A program made the position numbers and the translations under genes. Below are positions 1 through 8,726 of a DNA stretch of 64,000 nucleotides, in pieces. Numbering within the stretch: the first letter of the stretch is position 1; each line of letters starts with the position of its first letter. The notes below the pieces were generated by a model, which saw only the letters and a program-made list of their open reading frames with translations, made no database searches and had not been told where the DNA came from. The DNA comes from Gracilibacillus sp. YIM 98692 (GTDB taxonomy: Bacteria; Bacillota; Bacilli; Bacillales; Amphibacillaceae), in NCBI RefSeq assembly GCF_010993965.1, contig NZ_WIXM01000016.1:1-64000 (forward strand), given 5' to 3'.

Positions 1-197
1 GCCAGGAGCATCGCTGGGTAGCTACGTGTGGTCGGGATAAGTGCTGAAAGCATCTAAGCATGAAGCCTCCCTCGAGATGAGACTTCCCATCACGTCAAGT
101 GAGTAAGATCCCTCAGAGACGATGAGGTAGATAGGTTCGAAGTGGAAGCATGGTGACATGTGGAGCTGACGAATACTAATCGATCGAGGACTTAACT
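1..197 (+). rRNA. rrl: 23S ribosomal RNA, 3' end
   Basis: The first ~197 bases match the conserved 3' end of bacillary 23S rRNA, including the GACGAATACTAATCGATCGA stretch near the end. The gene is cut by the window edge. The 3' boundary is approximate. About 170 AT-rich bases without a gene separate it from 5S rRNA. Confidence 0.95.
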
Positions 198-367
198 ATC
201 ATGATGAACGCTTTAAACCGTTTGGTTTTGATGTCTCTCTTTTTCTTATCTAGTTTTGAAAGTATATATTTTTTCTAAAATTATACTTGATTTTTTCTTA
301 ATACATAGTTATAATATTCCTTGTCACTGAAAAAAATATTAACTCGATTTGACACACATGAGTACAA

Positions 368-484
368 GCTTGGTGGTGACAGCGGAGAGGTCACACCTGT
401 TCCCATGCCGAACACAGCAGTTAAGCTCTCCAGCGCCCATGGTAGTTGGGGCTTCGCCCCCGCAAGAGTAGGACGCTGCCAAGC
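368..484 (+). rRNA. rrf: 5S ribosomal RNA
   Basis: About 117 nt with the Gram-positive 5S core (CCGAACACAGCAGTTAAGC) and complementary ends (GCTTGG near the start, CCAAGC at the end). It lies between 23S rRNA and the tRNA cluster, as in Bacillus rrn operons. Confidence 0.95.
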
Positions 485-496
485 ATTTATTTCCAT

Positions 497-571
497 TCCA
501 CAGTAGCTCAGTGGTAGAGCAATCGGCTGTTAACCGATCGGTCGTAGGTTCGAATCCTACCTGTGGAGCCA
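497..571 (+). tRNA. tRNA-Asn (GTT)
   Basis: Full cloverleaf: 7-bp acceptor stem TCCACAG/CTGTGGA, anticodon loop CTGTTAA, TTCGAAT T-loop and encoded CCA. It is the first of 14 tRNA genes transcribed behind the rRNAs. Confidence 0.97.
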
Positions 572-573
572 AT

Positions 574-665
574 GGAGAGCTGTCCGAGTGGTCGAAGGAG
601 CACGATTGGAAATCGTGTGTGCGGTCAACGCCGTACCGAGGGTTCGAATCCCTCGCTCTCCGCCA
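574..665 (+). tRNA. tRNA-Ser (GGA)
   Basis: Acceptor stem GGAGAGC/GCTCTCC, anticodon loop TTGGAAA, long variable arm typical of class II tRNA, encoded CCA. It starts 2 nt after tRNA-Asn. Confidence 0.97.
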
Positions 666-678
666 CTTTTAATATATA

Positions 679-753
679 GGCCCGTTGGTCAAGTGGTTAA
701 GACACCGCCCTTTCACGGCGGTAACACGGGTTCGAATCCCGTACGGGTCACCA
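679..753 (+). tRNA. tRNA-Glu (TTC)
   Basis: Acceptor stem GGCCCGT/ACGGGTC, anticodon loop CTTTCAC, encoded CCA. Confidence 0.97.
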
Positions 754-803
754 TCTTAACCTTGAACAGGAAGGCATGTTAAAATTGCAACATCCTGTAT
801 TTC

Positions 804-879
804 GGAGGATTAGCTCAGCTGGGAGAGCACTTGCCTTACAAGCAAGGGGTCGCAGGTTCGAGCCCTGCATCCTCCACCA
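804..879 (+). tRNA. tRNA-Val (TAC)
   Basis: Acceptor stem GGAGGAT/ATCCTCC, anticodon loop CTTACAA within a TTGC/GCAA-type stem, encoded CCA. Confidence 0.97.
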
Positions 880-987
880 TTTACAAAACATTGTTTAATA
901 TGTTATAATATATTTTCGAGCATCATTATGAGGTTTTATTTATAATATGAAGTATTAAAAATGTTAAAATATTAATTTTATTATCAT

Positions 988-1064
<77 letters not shown>

Positions 1065-1136
1065 TAAATTTTTTCACTACGTTGAATAGACATCCGTGTT
1101 AGAAAATAATCGTGGTATTCGATAGAGTGCAACCAA

Positions 1137-1213
1137 GGTCCGGTAGTTCAGTTGGTTAGAATGCCTGCCTGTCACGCAGGAGGTCGCGGGTTCGAGTCCC
1201 GTCCGGACCGCCA
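1137..1213 (+). tRNA. tRNA-Asp (GTC)
   Basis: Acceptor stem GGTCCGG/CCGGACC, anticodon loop CTGTCAC, encoded CCA. Confidence 0.97.
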
Positions 1214-1248
1214 CTATTAACTTATAAAAATAATTAATCATTATTAAC

Positions 1249-1324
<76 letters not shown>

Positions 1325-1362
1325 TTTAAAAACACTTTCTCAATATGAGATTCCAATGTGCT

Positions 1363-1448
1363 GGAGGGATAGCGAAGTTGGCCAAACGCGGCGGACTGTA
1401 AATCCGCTCCCATCGGGTTCGTAGGTTCGAGTCCTACTCCCTCCACCA
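1363..1448 (+). tRNA. tRNA-Tyr (GTA)
   Basis: Acceptor stem GGAGGGA/TCCCTCC, anticodon loop CTGTAAA, class II variable arm, encoded CCA. B. subtilis trnD has a tRNA-Thr between Phe and Tyr; it is absent here. Confidence 0.97.
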
Positions 1449-1471
1449 TTTTCATTTTAAATTTATATCAT

Positions 1472-1542
1472 AGGGGTATAGTTTAATGGTAGAACAGAGG
1501 TCTCCAAAACCTCCAGTGTGGGTTCGACTCCTACTACCCCTG
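1472..1542 (+). tRNA. tRNA-Trp (CCA)
   Basis: Acceptor stem AGGGGTA/TACCCCT, anticodon loop CTCCAAA. The discriminator G is followed by TTT, so the 3' CCA is not encoded and must be added after transcription. Confidence 0.96.
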
Positions 1543-1549
1543 TTTTTAT

Positions 1550-1626
1550 GGCGGTCATGGCGAAGTGGTTAACGCACCGGATTGTGGTTCCGGCACGCGT
1601 GGGTTCGATCCCCACTGGCCGCCCCA
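1550..1626 (+). tRNA. tRNA-His (GTG)
   Basis: Acceptor stem GCGGTCA/TGGCCGC with the extra 5' G (G-1) opposite C73, anticodon loop TTGTGGT, encoded CCA. Confidence 0.96.
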
Positions 1627-1637
1627 TTTTTGATTAA

Positions 1638-1712
1638 TGGGCTATAGCCAAGCGGTAAGGCAACGGTTTTTGGTACCGTCATGCGCTGGTTCGAATCCAG
1701 CTAGCCCAGCCA
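1638..1712 (+). tRNA. tRNA-Gln (TTG)
   Basis: Acceptor stem TGGGCTA/TAGCCCA, anticodon loop TTTTGGT, encoded CCA. Confidence 0.96.
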
Positions 1713-1716
1713 TTTT

Positions 1717-1791
1717 GCGGAAGTAGTTCAGCGGTAGAACACCACCTTGCCAAGGTGGGGGTCGCGGGTTCGAATCCCGTCTTCCGCTCCA
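1717..1791 (+). tRNA. tRNA-Gly (GCC)
   Basis: Acceptor stem GCGGAAG/CTTCCGC, anticodon loop TTGCCAA, encoded CCA. Confidence 0.97.
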
Positions 1792-1806
1792 TATTCATAT
1801 TTTTAA

Positions 1807-1880
1807 GGCGGCATAGCCAAGTGGTAAGGCCGAGGTCTGCAAAACCTCTATCACCGGTTCGAATCCGGTTGCCGCCTCCA
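1807..1880 (+). tRNA. tRNA-Cys (GCA)
   Basis: Acceptor stem GGCGGCA/TGCCGCC, anticodon loop CTGCAAA, encoded CCA. Confidence 0.97.
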
Positions 1881-1887
1881 TTTCTAT

Positions 1888-1969
1888 GCCGGTGTGGCGG
1901 AATTGGCAGACGCGCACGACTCAAAATCGTGTTCCTTCGGGAGTGTCGGTTCGACCCCGACCACCGGTA
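1888..1969 (+). tRNA. tRNA-Leu (CAA), integration target
   Basis: Class II tRNA with acceptor stem GCCGGTG/CACCGGT, anticodon loop CTCAAAA and a long variable arm; no encoded CCA. Its last 54 bases (1916-1969) recur exactly at 10690-10743. The 3' half seen here is therefore probably supplied by the integrated element, which rebuilds the gene, while the displaced chromosomal 3' end lies at the far end. Confidence 0.95.
1916..1969 (+). repeat. attL: 54-bp direct repeat, left element boundary
   Basis: Exact copy of 10690-10743, running from the tRNA-Leu anticodon stem to the discriminator base. The bases outside the repeat differ (C versus T before, T versus C after), which fixes its length at 54 bp. 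Overlap with a tRNA 3' end and an integrase just inside are the standard layout of tyrosine-recombinase integration. Confidence 0.93.
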
Positions 1970-2009
1970 TCTTTTACCAATACGATAAACCTTGAACGTT
2001 GATATGACG

Positions 2010-2042
2010 CTAATCCATTCGAAGTGGTTAGCGTTTTTTTGT
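2010..2042 (+). terminator. Terminator behind tRNA-Leu (element side)
   Basis: Hairpin GACGCTAATCCATTCGAAGT...GTTAGCGT type (GCTAA...TTAGC arms) followed by seven T. It ends tRNA operon transcription inside the element, replacing the chromosomal terminator now at 10786-10820. Confidence 0.75.
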
Positions 2043-2181
2043 GTTAAAGTTAGACGATTTTTACCTGAAAGAATCGTATGAACCTTAAAAGCGAACCGTT
2101 ACGTATTAGGTGCGCACTACCCCGACACATAATTTAAGTAGCTCTAGCGGTAAATCATTAATCCGTTGGAGGCGAAAACAT

Positions 2182-3150
2182 ATGGCAAGACGAAGAAACA
2201 AATTAACATCGGAGGACCTAACTCCGCAGAAACAAGCACCGATATATGGCGCAGAAGATTTCGAATCAGCATTACATTTGTTCCTAAGAGATTGCAAAGT
2301 CCGAAATTTATCAGAGCATACGGTGAAATACTATCGAAATGAGCTTATTGGTTTTCGGAATATGTTAGAGCGACAAAAGGTAGATACGGAGCCGCATAAG
2401 ATTACGGAGGTACTCATCAAGGAAAAGGTGATACTTTATATGATGGAGGAACTCGGTAGAAAGGACGTTACAATCAATTCTAAGCTACGAGCTATTCGTG
2501 CGTTTTTTAATTTTCTATACAATGAGAGCTATATCATAAAAAATCCAGTTGCAAACATATCTCTAATAAAGCAGAAGAAAACTATCATCGAGACGTTCAG
2601 TCGAGACCAATTGCGGCTACTAATGGCTCAACCCGATCAGTCGACCTTTACGGGTATGAGAGACTATACAATACTTCTATTCCTTCTCGAGACGGGCGTT
2701 CGTGCTCGTGAGTTAATCGATATCAGCGTATCCGATATTAACTGGCAGGATAACGTAGTCCGCATAAATGGGAAAGGAAGTAAAGAAAGACATGTCCCTA
2801 TTCAATCGACTATGAAAACGCAGCTACGTAAGTATGTGAATATACGAGGGAAGTTAGAGCACGATGCGCTATTTGTTACGATTGATGATACATCGCTCAC
2901 AAAACGTCAGTTGCAAAATAGAATTGCGCTATATGGTCGGAGAGCGAGTATTAAGGACGTTAGGTGTAGTCCGCATACATTCCGACATACATTCGCAAAG
3001 ATGTCAGTACAAAACGGAGCAGACGTGTTTCACCTGCAGGCAGTTCTTGGACATACGTCGATGGATATGGTTCGAAACTATGTGAATCTATTCAGTAGAG
3101 ACGTGTTCAATGGACATCGTAAGTTCTCACCAGTTGAAAAATTGGTATAA
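2182..3150 (+). CDS. Tyrosine recombinase / integrase
   Basis: A 322-aa site-specific recombinase of the XerC/phage integrase family that probably integrates and helps excise the element at tRNA-Leu. It has an N-terminal core-binding SAM-like domain (about residues 25-120) and a C-terminal catalytic domain with the full set: R174 (GVRARE), K198 (GKGSKE), H265 and R268 (HTFRH), H291 (LGH) and the nucleophile Y300. I chose the ATG at 2182 because GGAGG lies 7-8 bases before it; a GTG at 2110 in frame lacks a ribosome site. It reads inward from attL and is followed by its own terminator at 3158-3182. No excisionase gene could be recognised. Confidence 0.93.
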   Translation: MARRRNKLTSEDLTPQKQAPIYGAEDFESALHLFLRDCKVRNLSEHTVKYYRNELIGFRNMLERQKVDTEPHKITEVLIKEKVILYMMEELGRKDVTINSKLRAIRAFFNFLYNESYIIKNPVANISLIKQKKTIIETFSRDQLRLLMAQPDQSTFTGMRDYTILLFLLETGVRARELIDISVSDINWQDNVVRINGKGSKERHVPIQSTMKTQLRKYVNIRGKLEHDALFVTIDDTSLTKRQLQNRIALYGRRASIKDVRCSPHTFRHTFAKMSVQNGADVFHLQAVLGHTSMDMVRNYVNLFSRDVFNGHRKFSPVEKLV

Positions 3151-3157
3151 ATTAAAG

Positions 3158-3182
3158 GGCGACCATTAGGGTCGTCTTTTTT
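3158..3182 (+). terminator. Terminator of integrase gene
   Basis: A 7-bp stem GGCGACC/GGTCGTC with loop ATTAG, followed by six T, 8 bases after the integrase stop codon. Confidence 0.85.
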
Positions 3183-3323
3183 ATATTTACGGTATATTTT
3201 TCTTCTCCAACTTATATTGTAGTCAGTATTCATAGAATTTTTGAACTTTTATATGGCATTTGAAAAGGATATCTAGTATGATAAGTTGAATAAAGTATTT
3301 ATCTAGTTAAAAAGGAGGGGGAA

Positions 3324-4790
3324 TTGGTGTCTATATATGACAATTATTTGAACGAATCATTAGTTAATTTGCAGTCAGTTATGGATGATAGTGGTACAAG
3401 ACCGATATTATTTATTGGAACGGGTTTATCCATTAGATACCTTAATGGACCTGATTGGCAAGGACTTTTAGAGCTATTGGTTGAACAAAACCCTAGAATT
3501 AAGTATCCATTGGCTTATTATAAGCAGACAACGCCAGATTTACCTTCGGTAGCATCTGAATTGGTTGATGAATATAAGGATTACGCATGGGAAAATTATA
3601 GTAATGGTACCTTTCCTGATAGTTTATATGACCCCGACTATTCAAAAAGTATTTTTTTAAAGTATCAAATATGTGATATTTTCAATTCTTTATTAAGTCA
3701 ATTTAACCTCGATGATAATAAATATAGTAAGGAAATCGAACTACTTAGTAACCTTCAACCCCATGCAATTATTACAACAAATTACGATTCTATGTTAGAA
3801 ACTATATTCCCTAGCCACTCGATAATAATCGGTCAACAAGTAATAAAATCAAAAAGTTCATCAAGGTTTGGACAAATCTTAAAAATTCATGGATGTACAT
3901 CTAAACCTGAAGAAATAGTAATCTCAAAAGAGGATTATCATCACTTTGAAGTAAAACAAAAATATCTTACTGCAAAACTTTTAACTTATTTTATGGAACA
4001 TCCAATTATTTTTCTTGGATATTCAGTATCAGATATGAATATAAAATCTATATTATCTGATATAGCAGAAATTGTTTGTGAAAATGAAGATGAAATAGTA
4101 AGTAACATATGGTTTATTGATTGGACCAAAGAAGAAATAAATCCTGATATGAAACCACCTAACGATAAAACAATTGATTTAGGGGATGGAAAAAGTATTA
4201 GAGTTAATTATTTGTTGGTAAATTCCTTTGATCGCTTATATGAAAGCCTTTATCAAGGATCAGAATCCTCTGTAGATGCAATAAAAGATTTAGAGGGAAA
4301 GGTATATAATATCATAAAAAGTAAGTCCATTTCTGATTTAGAAGTTGATTTCCTTACAATGCGTAGCGTAGAAAATGAGACTAAGTTAGGTGAACTAATC
4401 GGATTTAGGAAAAAGGAGGAAGAAACATCCGAGCATAATAATGCAGTATCAGTTATTGGAGTTGGGACAATCTCAGACCCTGAACAAATTAAAACGAGGT
4501 ATCCATTCCGACTTTCAGATGTAGCTGAAGAATTAGGTCTTTCCCATTGGATGTATGCTCATCAACTTATTGTAAAAATCGAAAAAGATACTGAAATTAA
4601 TATTAAAGAAACAAGTAACATATATCATTTTGATGTTAGTGTCGTTCCAAATCAACCTCAACATCGGTATTCTAAAGACGCAATAAGTTTGCTTGAAAAA
4701 GTATTAAACGGTGAGAGTTATTCAATATTTAACGAAAAAGGAGAGGAAATTCATCCGTACAGTCTGCAAAATAAAGAGTTTCAACATTAA
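3324..4790 (+). CDS. SIR2-domain protein, candidate anti-phage NADase
   Basis: A 488-aa soluble protein. Residues ~25-260 form a SIR2-like NAD-binding domain: GTGLS (32-36), ITTNYD (150-155, with N153 and D155), KIHG (187-190, H189 as likely catalytic His) and FLGYSVSDMN (230-239). The C-terminal ~200 residues are unfamiliar and may bind a partner or trigger. In known defence systems such domains (Thoeris ThsA, DSR, SIR2 effectors) cleave NAD+ on infection; that role is inferred here, not shown. AAGGAGGGGG lies just before the TTG at 3324 and GTG at 3327, either of which may start it. It sits alone between the integrase and a long ORF-free stretch, the usual place for cargo. Confidence 0.8.
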   Translation: MVSIYDNYLNESLVNLQSVMDDSGTRPILFIGTGLSIRYLNGPDWQGLLELLVEQNPRIKYPLAYYKQTTPDLPSVASELVDEYKDYAWENYSNGTFPDSLYDPDYSKSIFLKYQICDIFNSLLSQFNLDDNKYSKEIELLSNLQPHAIITTNYDSMLETIFPSHSIIIGQQVIKSKSSSRFGQILKIHGCTSKPEEIVISKEDYHHFEVKQKYLTAKLLTYFMEHPIIFLGYSVSDMNIKSILSDIAEIVCENEDEIVSNIWFIDWTKEEINPDMKPPNDKTIDLGDGKSIRVNYLLVNSFDRLYESLYQGSESSVDAIKDLEGKVYNIIKSKSISDLEVDFLTMRSVENETKLGELIGFRKKEEETSEHNNAVSVIGVGTISDPEQIKTRYPFRLSDVAEELGLSHWMYAHQLIVKIEKDTEINIKETSNIYHFDVSVVPNQPQHRYSKDAISLLEKVLNGESYSIFNEKGEEIHPYSLQNKEFQH

Positions 4791-4956
4791 AATTTTACAT
4801 AGTTAGAAATAACAAAGAGAAATAGGAGTAGATTTAAGTATATATTAGATATGGGACGGACAGTTAATAACTACTGCGGCAGATAATCGTTCGAATTAAT
4901 TTTAAAAAGGATGAGGACGCAATAATCCGTATCCAAGTCATGTGTAGATAGAAAGG

Positions 4957-4982
4957 GAGGCGATAAACTCGTCTCTTTTTTG
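4957..4982 (+). terminator. Terminator downstream of SIR2 gene
   Basis: Stem GAGGCGA/TCGTCTC with loop TAAAC and a run of seven T, about 165 bases after the SIR2 stop codon. The bases between hold no gene. Confidence 0.75.
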
Positions 4983-6719
4983 TTTGCAGTGACACGCTCT
5001 GCATCATGAGTAAAGTACGATTACAATGTAAACGATGATAAATTATCGAATAATTTATGGTAAACGAATATAACCGTTGTCATATATGGCGTCAAGATAT
5101 TTAACTTGATAGGGAGATGTATCGTAGTAATTACAAAAGTTTACGTGTGACAGCATGCAGAGGGAGTCGTTAAGCTAAGTTTTAGCGTAAAAGTTAGGTA
5201 GTTACGGTCATGGTATTATTGAGTAACAATGCGGAGGGAGGACCAAGGCGTTATCGGGAACAAATCGAACTACTATCGCATAACAACCACTGACGGCTCC
5301 GATCGATCGACCTCTTTTAAACTCGACCCGTTCGCATCTTCTCGAACACTATCATGGACAAGGTCAATAGCATAATTCGGTCTATCCGAAAACTACGAAT
5401 AATCATCGCCGATATAAGTTAAAATATACGGGCGATATTATCTCTTTTTTACCCATCATATGTCCACGCAGAAAAGACATCCGTCGTATCTCTTCGAAAA
5501 AAACGTCGTAATGTATGCGGGATCCCGTCATATCAACTTTTAACCCACATATACCAACGTAACAAAACGGTATTGTGTTACATTCAAATGGTCGTTATCC
5601 GTTGCGTTTTATATGATAACATGCCGTTATAATAGTCTTATTCTCTGCCACTATAGCTTTCTTGGAAACTGTTATCGTTTAAATTATACGGATACATGGG
5701 GTTCATACGGGTAGGGGTATGTAATATTGTCGTTAGAATCCCAATGTGGCTCCTTGTTATCTCTGATTATTCGGAAATAGACCCTCGAGTTTTATTTTTA
5801 TTTCTATTTAATTGAGTTATTAATCGAATGCATTCGCAAAGTAAAAGGACACTATAGACCGACATAGATAGGACTCTCGCTAGTCTAACAGAAATATCAA
5901 GTAAAAGGTTTCAGAGCCTAAAGAAAAGCTCTAGAGGCTTCTAAGTTATTAAAAAGAACAGGAAAAAACATAAACTTTAGCCCCCAAGCCCACGACATAA
6001 GGTACATCAACTATTTCCTGTAAACTACGCATAATATTTTTAAATTCAAGGGGTAAAGGTGACAACCCCGAAACGATAGAACACTTTAATTAACCACGAA
6101 TAAGTAATACGAAACCCCAATACATCGAAAATAGCTCGGAAAGATAACCGTCGCATGGAGCAAGGGTTCGCTATGGTCGGTAAGGTAGACGAGCGGTTCG
6201 ATAAGGTCAGACGAAAAACTCGATAAACTTACGAAAACGGTTCGTAGCCGTGTAGTACGAAATGCCTTAAAAAGAGACTATTACGAGTTAATACATATCC
6301 TCTTATTTCGTTATTATCGAGTGCTAACGTTAGGTAGCACGCAATAACTAAAAGGGCTACGCCCTAAAGACTCGCCAAAGGGCTCGCCTTTACTCTCTCT
6401 TTTTAATCGTTTTATTTCGCATTGGTTATTCGCATAAGGAATCGAGTTTCAACCCCGATATAGTTTATAGATATATCTATGCGACTACGGACGAGGGAAC
6501 CGAGGAACGTCCGTAAGGATACAAGAATAAGAGTGTTCCGTAGAAAAAATACGGTATATACCTTGTCGCTCTAGTTCTGAGAATCGTAAATGAAACGGTC
6601 ATTTTTACCACCATGTACGGCTTGAAACGGTCGTTTTCACCCCCTTGTTTACATTAATGTTAATAATGTACTAAACTAACGACATCCGTTAGTTAAAGAA
6701 AAAGCAATCATTTGAGCAC
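4983..6719. other. ORF-free segment of the mobile element
   Basis: About 1.7 kb with no convincing reading frame on either strand, full of TCG/CGA/CGT words and short hairpins. Visible structure: AGGGC TAC GCCCT and AAAGG...CCTTT hairpins at about 6351-6396, two TGAAACGGTC repeats 32 bp apart at 6591 and 6623, and an inverted repeat ACTAACG/CGTTAGT near 6673-6692. It could hold a replication or transfer origin, a structured RNA, or decayed genes. I see no start-Shine-Dalgarno-ORF combination in it. Confidence 0.6.
6591..6641 (+). repeat. Two 19-bp direct repeats (TGAAACGGTC...)
   Basis: TGAAACGGTCATTTTTACC at 6591-6609 and TGAAACGGTCGTTTTCACC at 6623-6641 differ at two positions and are 32 bp apart (three helical turns). 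They lie just beyond the end of the HEPN gene, at the edge of the ORF-free segment. Possible iterons or protein-binding sites. Confidence 0.6.
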
Positions 6720-7631
6720 TCAACAATTTTTTAAATCAGTAATTAATTGCGGCTCAATAAGCGCTTGTTTTAATGTTGCTTTTAGTATATTGTGAATTAC
6801 TTTTGATACGTGTTCAGGTTTAACTAGTACTTGTAACTTGCCATTAAAATCTGAAAAATTACCATGAGCAATGTTACTACGATAATTATATAAAAGAGTG
6901 ATAACCTTATTATAATTAGTTTTACCAAAATAATCCGAGAAATCTATAGGTGTATCAAATCGATTATTTAACAAACTTATCTTAGTTTTAAGCTGATGGC
7001 TAATGGATACTTCCTCTGAATTACTCACTAATAACGCTTCAAGAATTGAAAACATACCAAGTACATAAAAAGGAGTGCGCCTAGGAATTGTTTGTAAATG
7101 CATATAGTCCTTTACAGATTTATCGATATAAGGATAATTTTCTTCATCTATTTTCGTTAATAAATTATAAATTTTTTGAATCTCATCTAAATCTGTTTGG
7201 GATATTTCTTTCACATTATGAACTCCTATATTTTCTGTAATAAAATTATGATAAGCATATTGTTGATGTATAGTTCCAGTATCAGGTAATTTTTCAAATA
7301 AAGTAAACAAATTAATTTTAGCCAGCAATAGTGCTAATTTTATATTATATCTCGATTGTTTTTCATTATGTTCAATTATCCAATAATTCCAATCATGAAA
7401 GTCATCTGAAGGCTTATAGTCTACATGATCTTCGTTTTTTTGAACAATTGACTCATACTTAATTTTATAAAAATTAACATGTCCAGACTCTCCAATATAT
7501 TTTCTGATCTCTTCCACCTGATTTTGATTCGCCTTTTTCAAAACATAACCTTGGATAATTTGATACTCTTTAATTTCTTCAGGTAACTTAATTATGTCTC
7601 CTAAAAAGATAAATCCCTTATTTTCAGTCAT
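6720..7631 (-). CDS. HEPN-domain protein (Apea-like), candidate defence gene
   Basis: About 303 aa, mainly helical and soluble. The C-terminal third holds YRSNIAHGN, which fits the HEPN signature R-x4-H (R255 and H260 counting from the upstream ATG). HEPN proteins of this kind are often RNases in abortive-infection or toxin systems; activity here is inferred. The N-terminal ~150 residues are not recognised. AAGGGG abuts an ATG ending at 7643; the ATG at 7631, 12 bases beyond it, is better spaced, so the start is uncertain. It is the only complete leftward gene of the element and has no obvious antitoxin beside it. Confidence 0.72.
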   Translation of the reverse strand: MTENKGFIFLGDIIKLPEEIKEYQIIQGYVLKKANQNQVEEIRKYIGESGHVNFYKIKYESIVQKNEDHVDYKPSDDFHDWNYWIIEHNEKQSRYNIKLALLLAKINLFTLFEKLPDTGTIHQQYAYHNFITENIGVHNVKEISQTDLDEIQKIYNLLTKIDEENYPYIDKSVKDYMHLQTIPRRTPFYVLGMFSILEALLVSNSEEVSISHQLKTKISLLNNRFDTPIDFSDYFGKTNYNKVITLLYNYRSNIAHGNFSDFNGKLQVLVKPEHVSKVIHNILKATLKQALIEPQLITDLKNC

Positions 7632-7743
7632 CTTATTTATCATCCCCTTTTAGTTATTAATTTCGATAAAAAGAGATGATTTCCTTTTAATTGAACCTTC
7701 TAGCTATAAAAAATTAAAATAATTACGTTTTTTCATTTACGTT

Positions 7744-7880
7744 TAGTCGTTCTTTAATATCTCAATTACTAATTCATTTTCCTTTTCTTCTACTACTTGC
7801 CAATTAGGTTATTTGTATATGGTTCTAAGGGTTCTGTATCTCTTCCGTTACCTTTTTTAATACGTTTATAATCATATTTG
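7744..7880 (-). pseudogene. Possible decayed small ORF
   Basis: On the minus strand two adjacent frames read like one protein broken by a shift: GNGRDTEPLEPYTNN, then WQVVEEKENELVIEILKND before a stop. There is no intact frame. It fills the gap between the HEPN gene and the second recombinase. I cannot name its family. Confidence 0.3.
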
Positions 7881-7970
7881 TAACACAATTTACGTTCTTG
7901 TTATGTTACATTAGAATTAATTGCATAAATTGATAGAAAAGTATAATAAAAAACGGGGGGCGATGAACTG

Positions 7971-8522
7971 ATGAAAGAGGCACAACCGATAAAAACGAAA
8001 AAAGAAATTGCCGCAATTAAGTGTGTTCTTAAAGGTAGGAACCGTTTGTTATTTATTTTTGGTATTAATTCGGGGCTACGTATCTCTGATATACTAACTT
8101 TGCGAATAAAGGACGTAATAGACGATAGCGGCAAACCACGCAATACGGTGACGATTAAGGAGAAAAAGACCCATAAAACTAAGACTTTTACTCTTAATGC
8201 AGCTATAACGAGAGAACTTAAAAAAGTTGAGGCATCAAATCGAGAGGAGTATCTTTTCAAATCTCGTAAAGGCGAAAACAAACCGATAAGTCGAATACAA
8301 TCACATAGAATACTTCAAAACGCCGCAGTTAATGCAGGCTTATCGATAAAAGTTTCCGCACATAGTCTCCGTAAAACCTTCGGTTACTTTGCTTATAAAA
8401 AAGGTGTAGACTTGTCGCTACTAATGAAAATTTTTAATCATTCGAGCCAAGAGACTACGCTTCAATATATCGGAATAACTAACGATAATATTAATGCGGT
8501 TTATGACTCTCTTAATCTATAA
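7971..8522 (+). CDS. Minimal tyrosine recombinase
   Basis: 183 aa, only the catalytic domain of the tyrosine recombinase family: R37 (GLRISD), H131 and R134 (HSLRK), H157 (NHSS) and the nucleophile Y166. The N-terminal core-binding domain is missing. Proteins of this size are common on Bacillus plasmids and phages, where they resolve multimers. It differs clearly from the integrase at 2182 and may resolve dimers of the excised circle. GGGGGCG precedes the ATG. A terminator follows at 8547-8571. Confidence 0.88.
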   Translation: MKEAQPIKTKKEIAAIKCVLKGRNRLLFIFGINSGLRISDILTLRIKDVIDDSGKPRNTVTIKEKKTHKTKTFTLNAAITRELKKVEASNREEYLFKSRKGENKPISRIQSHRILQNAAVNAGLSIKVSAHSLRKTFGYFAYKKGVDLSLLMKIFNHSSQETTLQYIGITNDNINAVYDSLNL

Positions 8523-8546
8523 CATAAACTATAAATGATATTTCAC

Positions 8547-8571
8547 GGGCGGCTACTAGTCGTCCTTTTTT
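8547..8571 (+). terminator. Terminator of the minimal recombinase gene
   Basis: 8-bp stem GGGCGGCT/AGTCGTCC (with G:T pairs), loop ACT, then six T, 25 bases after the stop codon. Confidence 0.8.
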
Positions 8572-8651
8572 GTGTTTCAGGGTTTTTTCAATCTTTTAAT
8601 AATATCTCCTTGTGCGTTTCAATTACCTGTTAACGATAGAAATTATGACCA

Positions 8652-8726
8652 TGTATAGTAGACTATACACCCACCTATGTATAAAGTACGATTATCTCAC
8701 CTCCCCCATGTATAGTAGACGATACA
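8652..8726. repeat. Two palindromic repeats upstream of the Rep-like gene
   Basis: TGTATAGTAGACTATACA at 8652-8669 is a perfect 8+2+8 palindrome. A second copy at 8709-8726 differs at one base (ACGATACA arm). Centres are 57 bp apart, and a partial TATGTATAAAGTAC lies between. They sit 335-410 bp before the winged-helix gene in a 490-bp stretch with no convincing gene, so they may be an operator pair or origin repeats. Confidence 0.7.
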
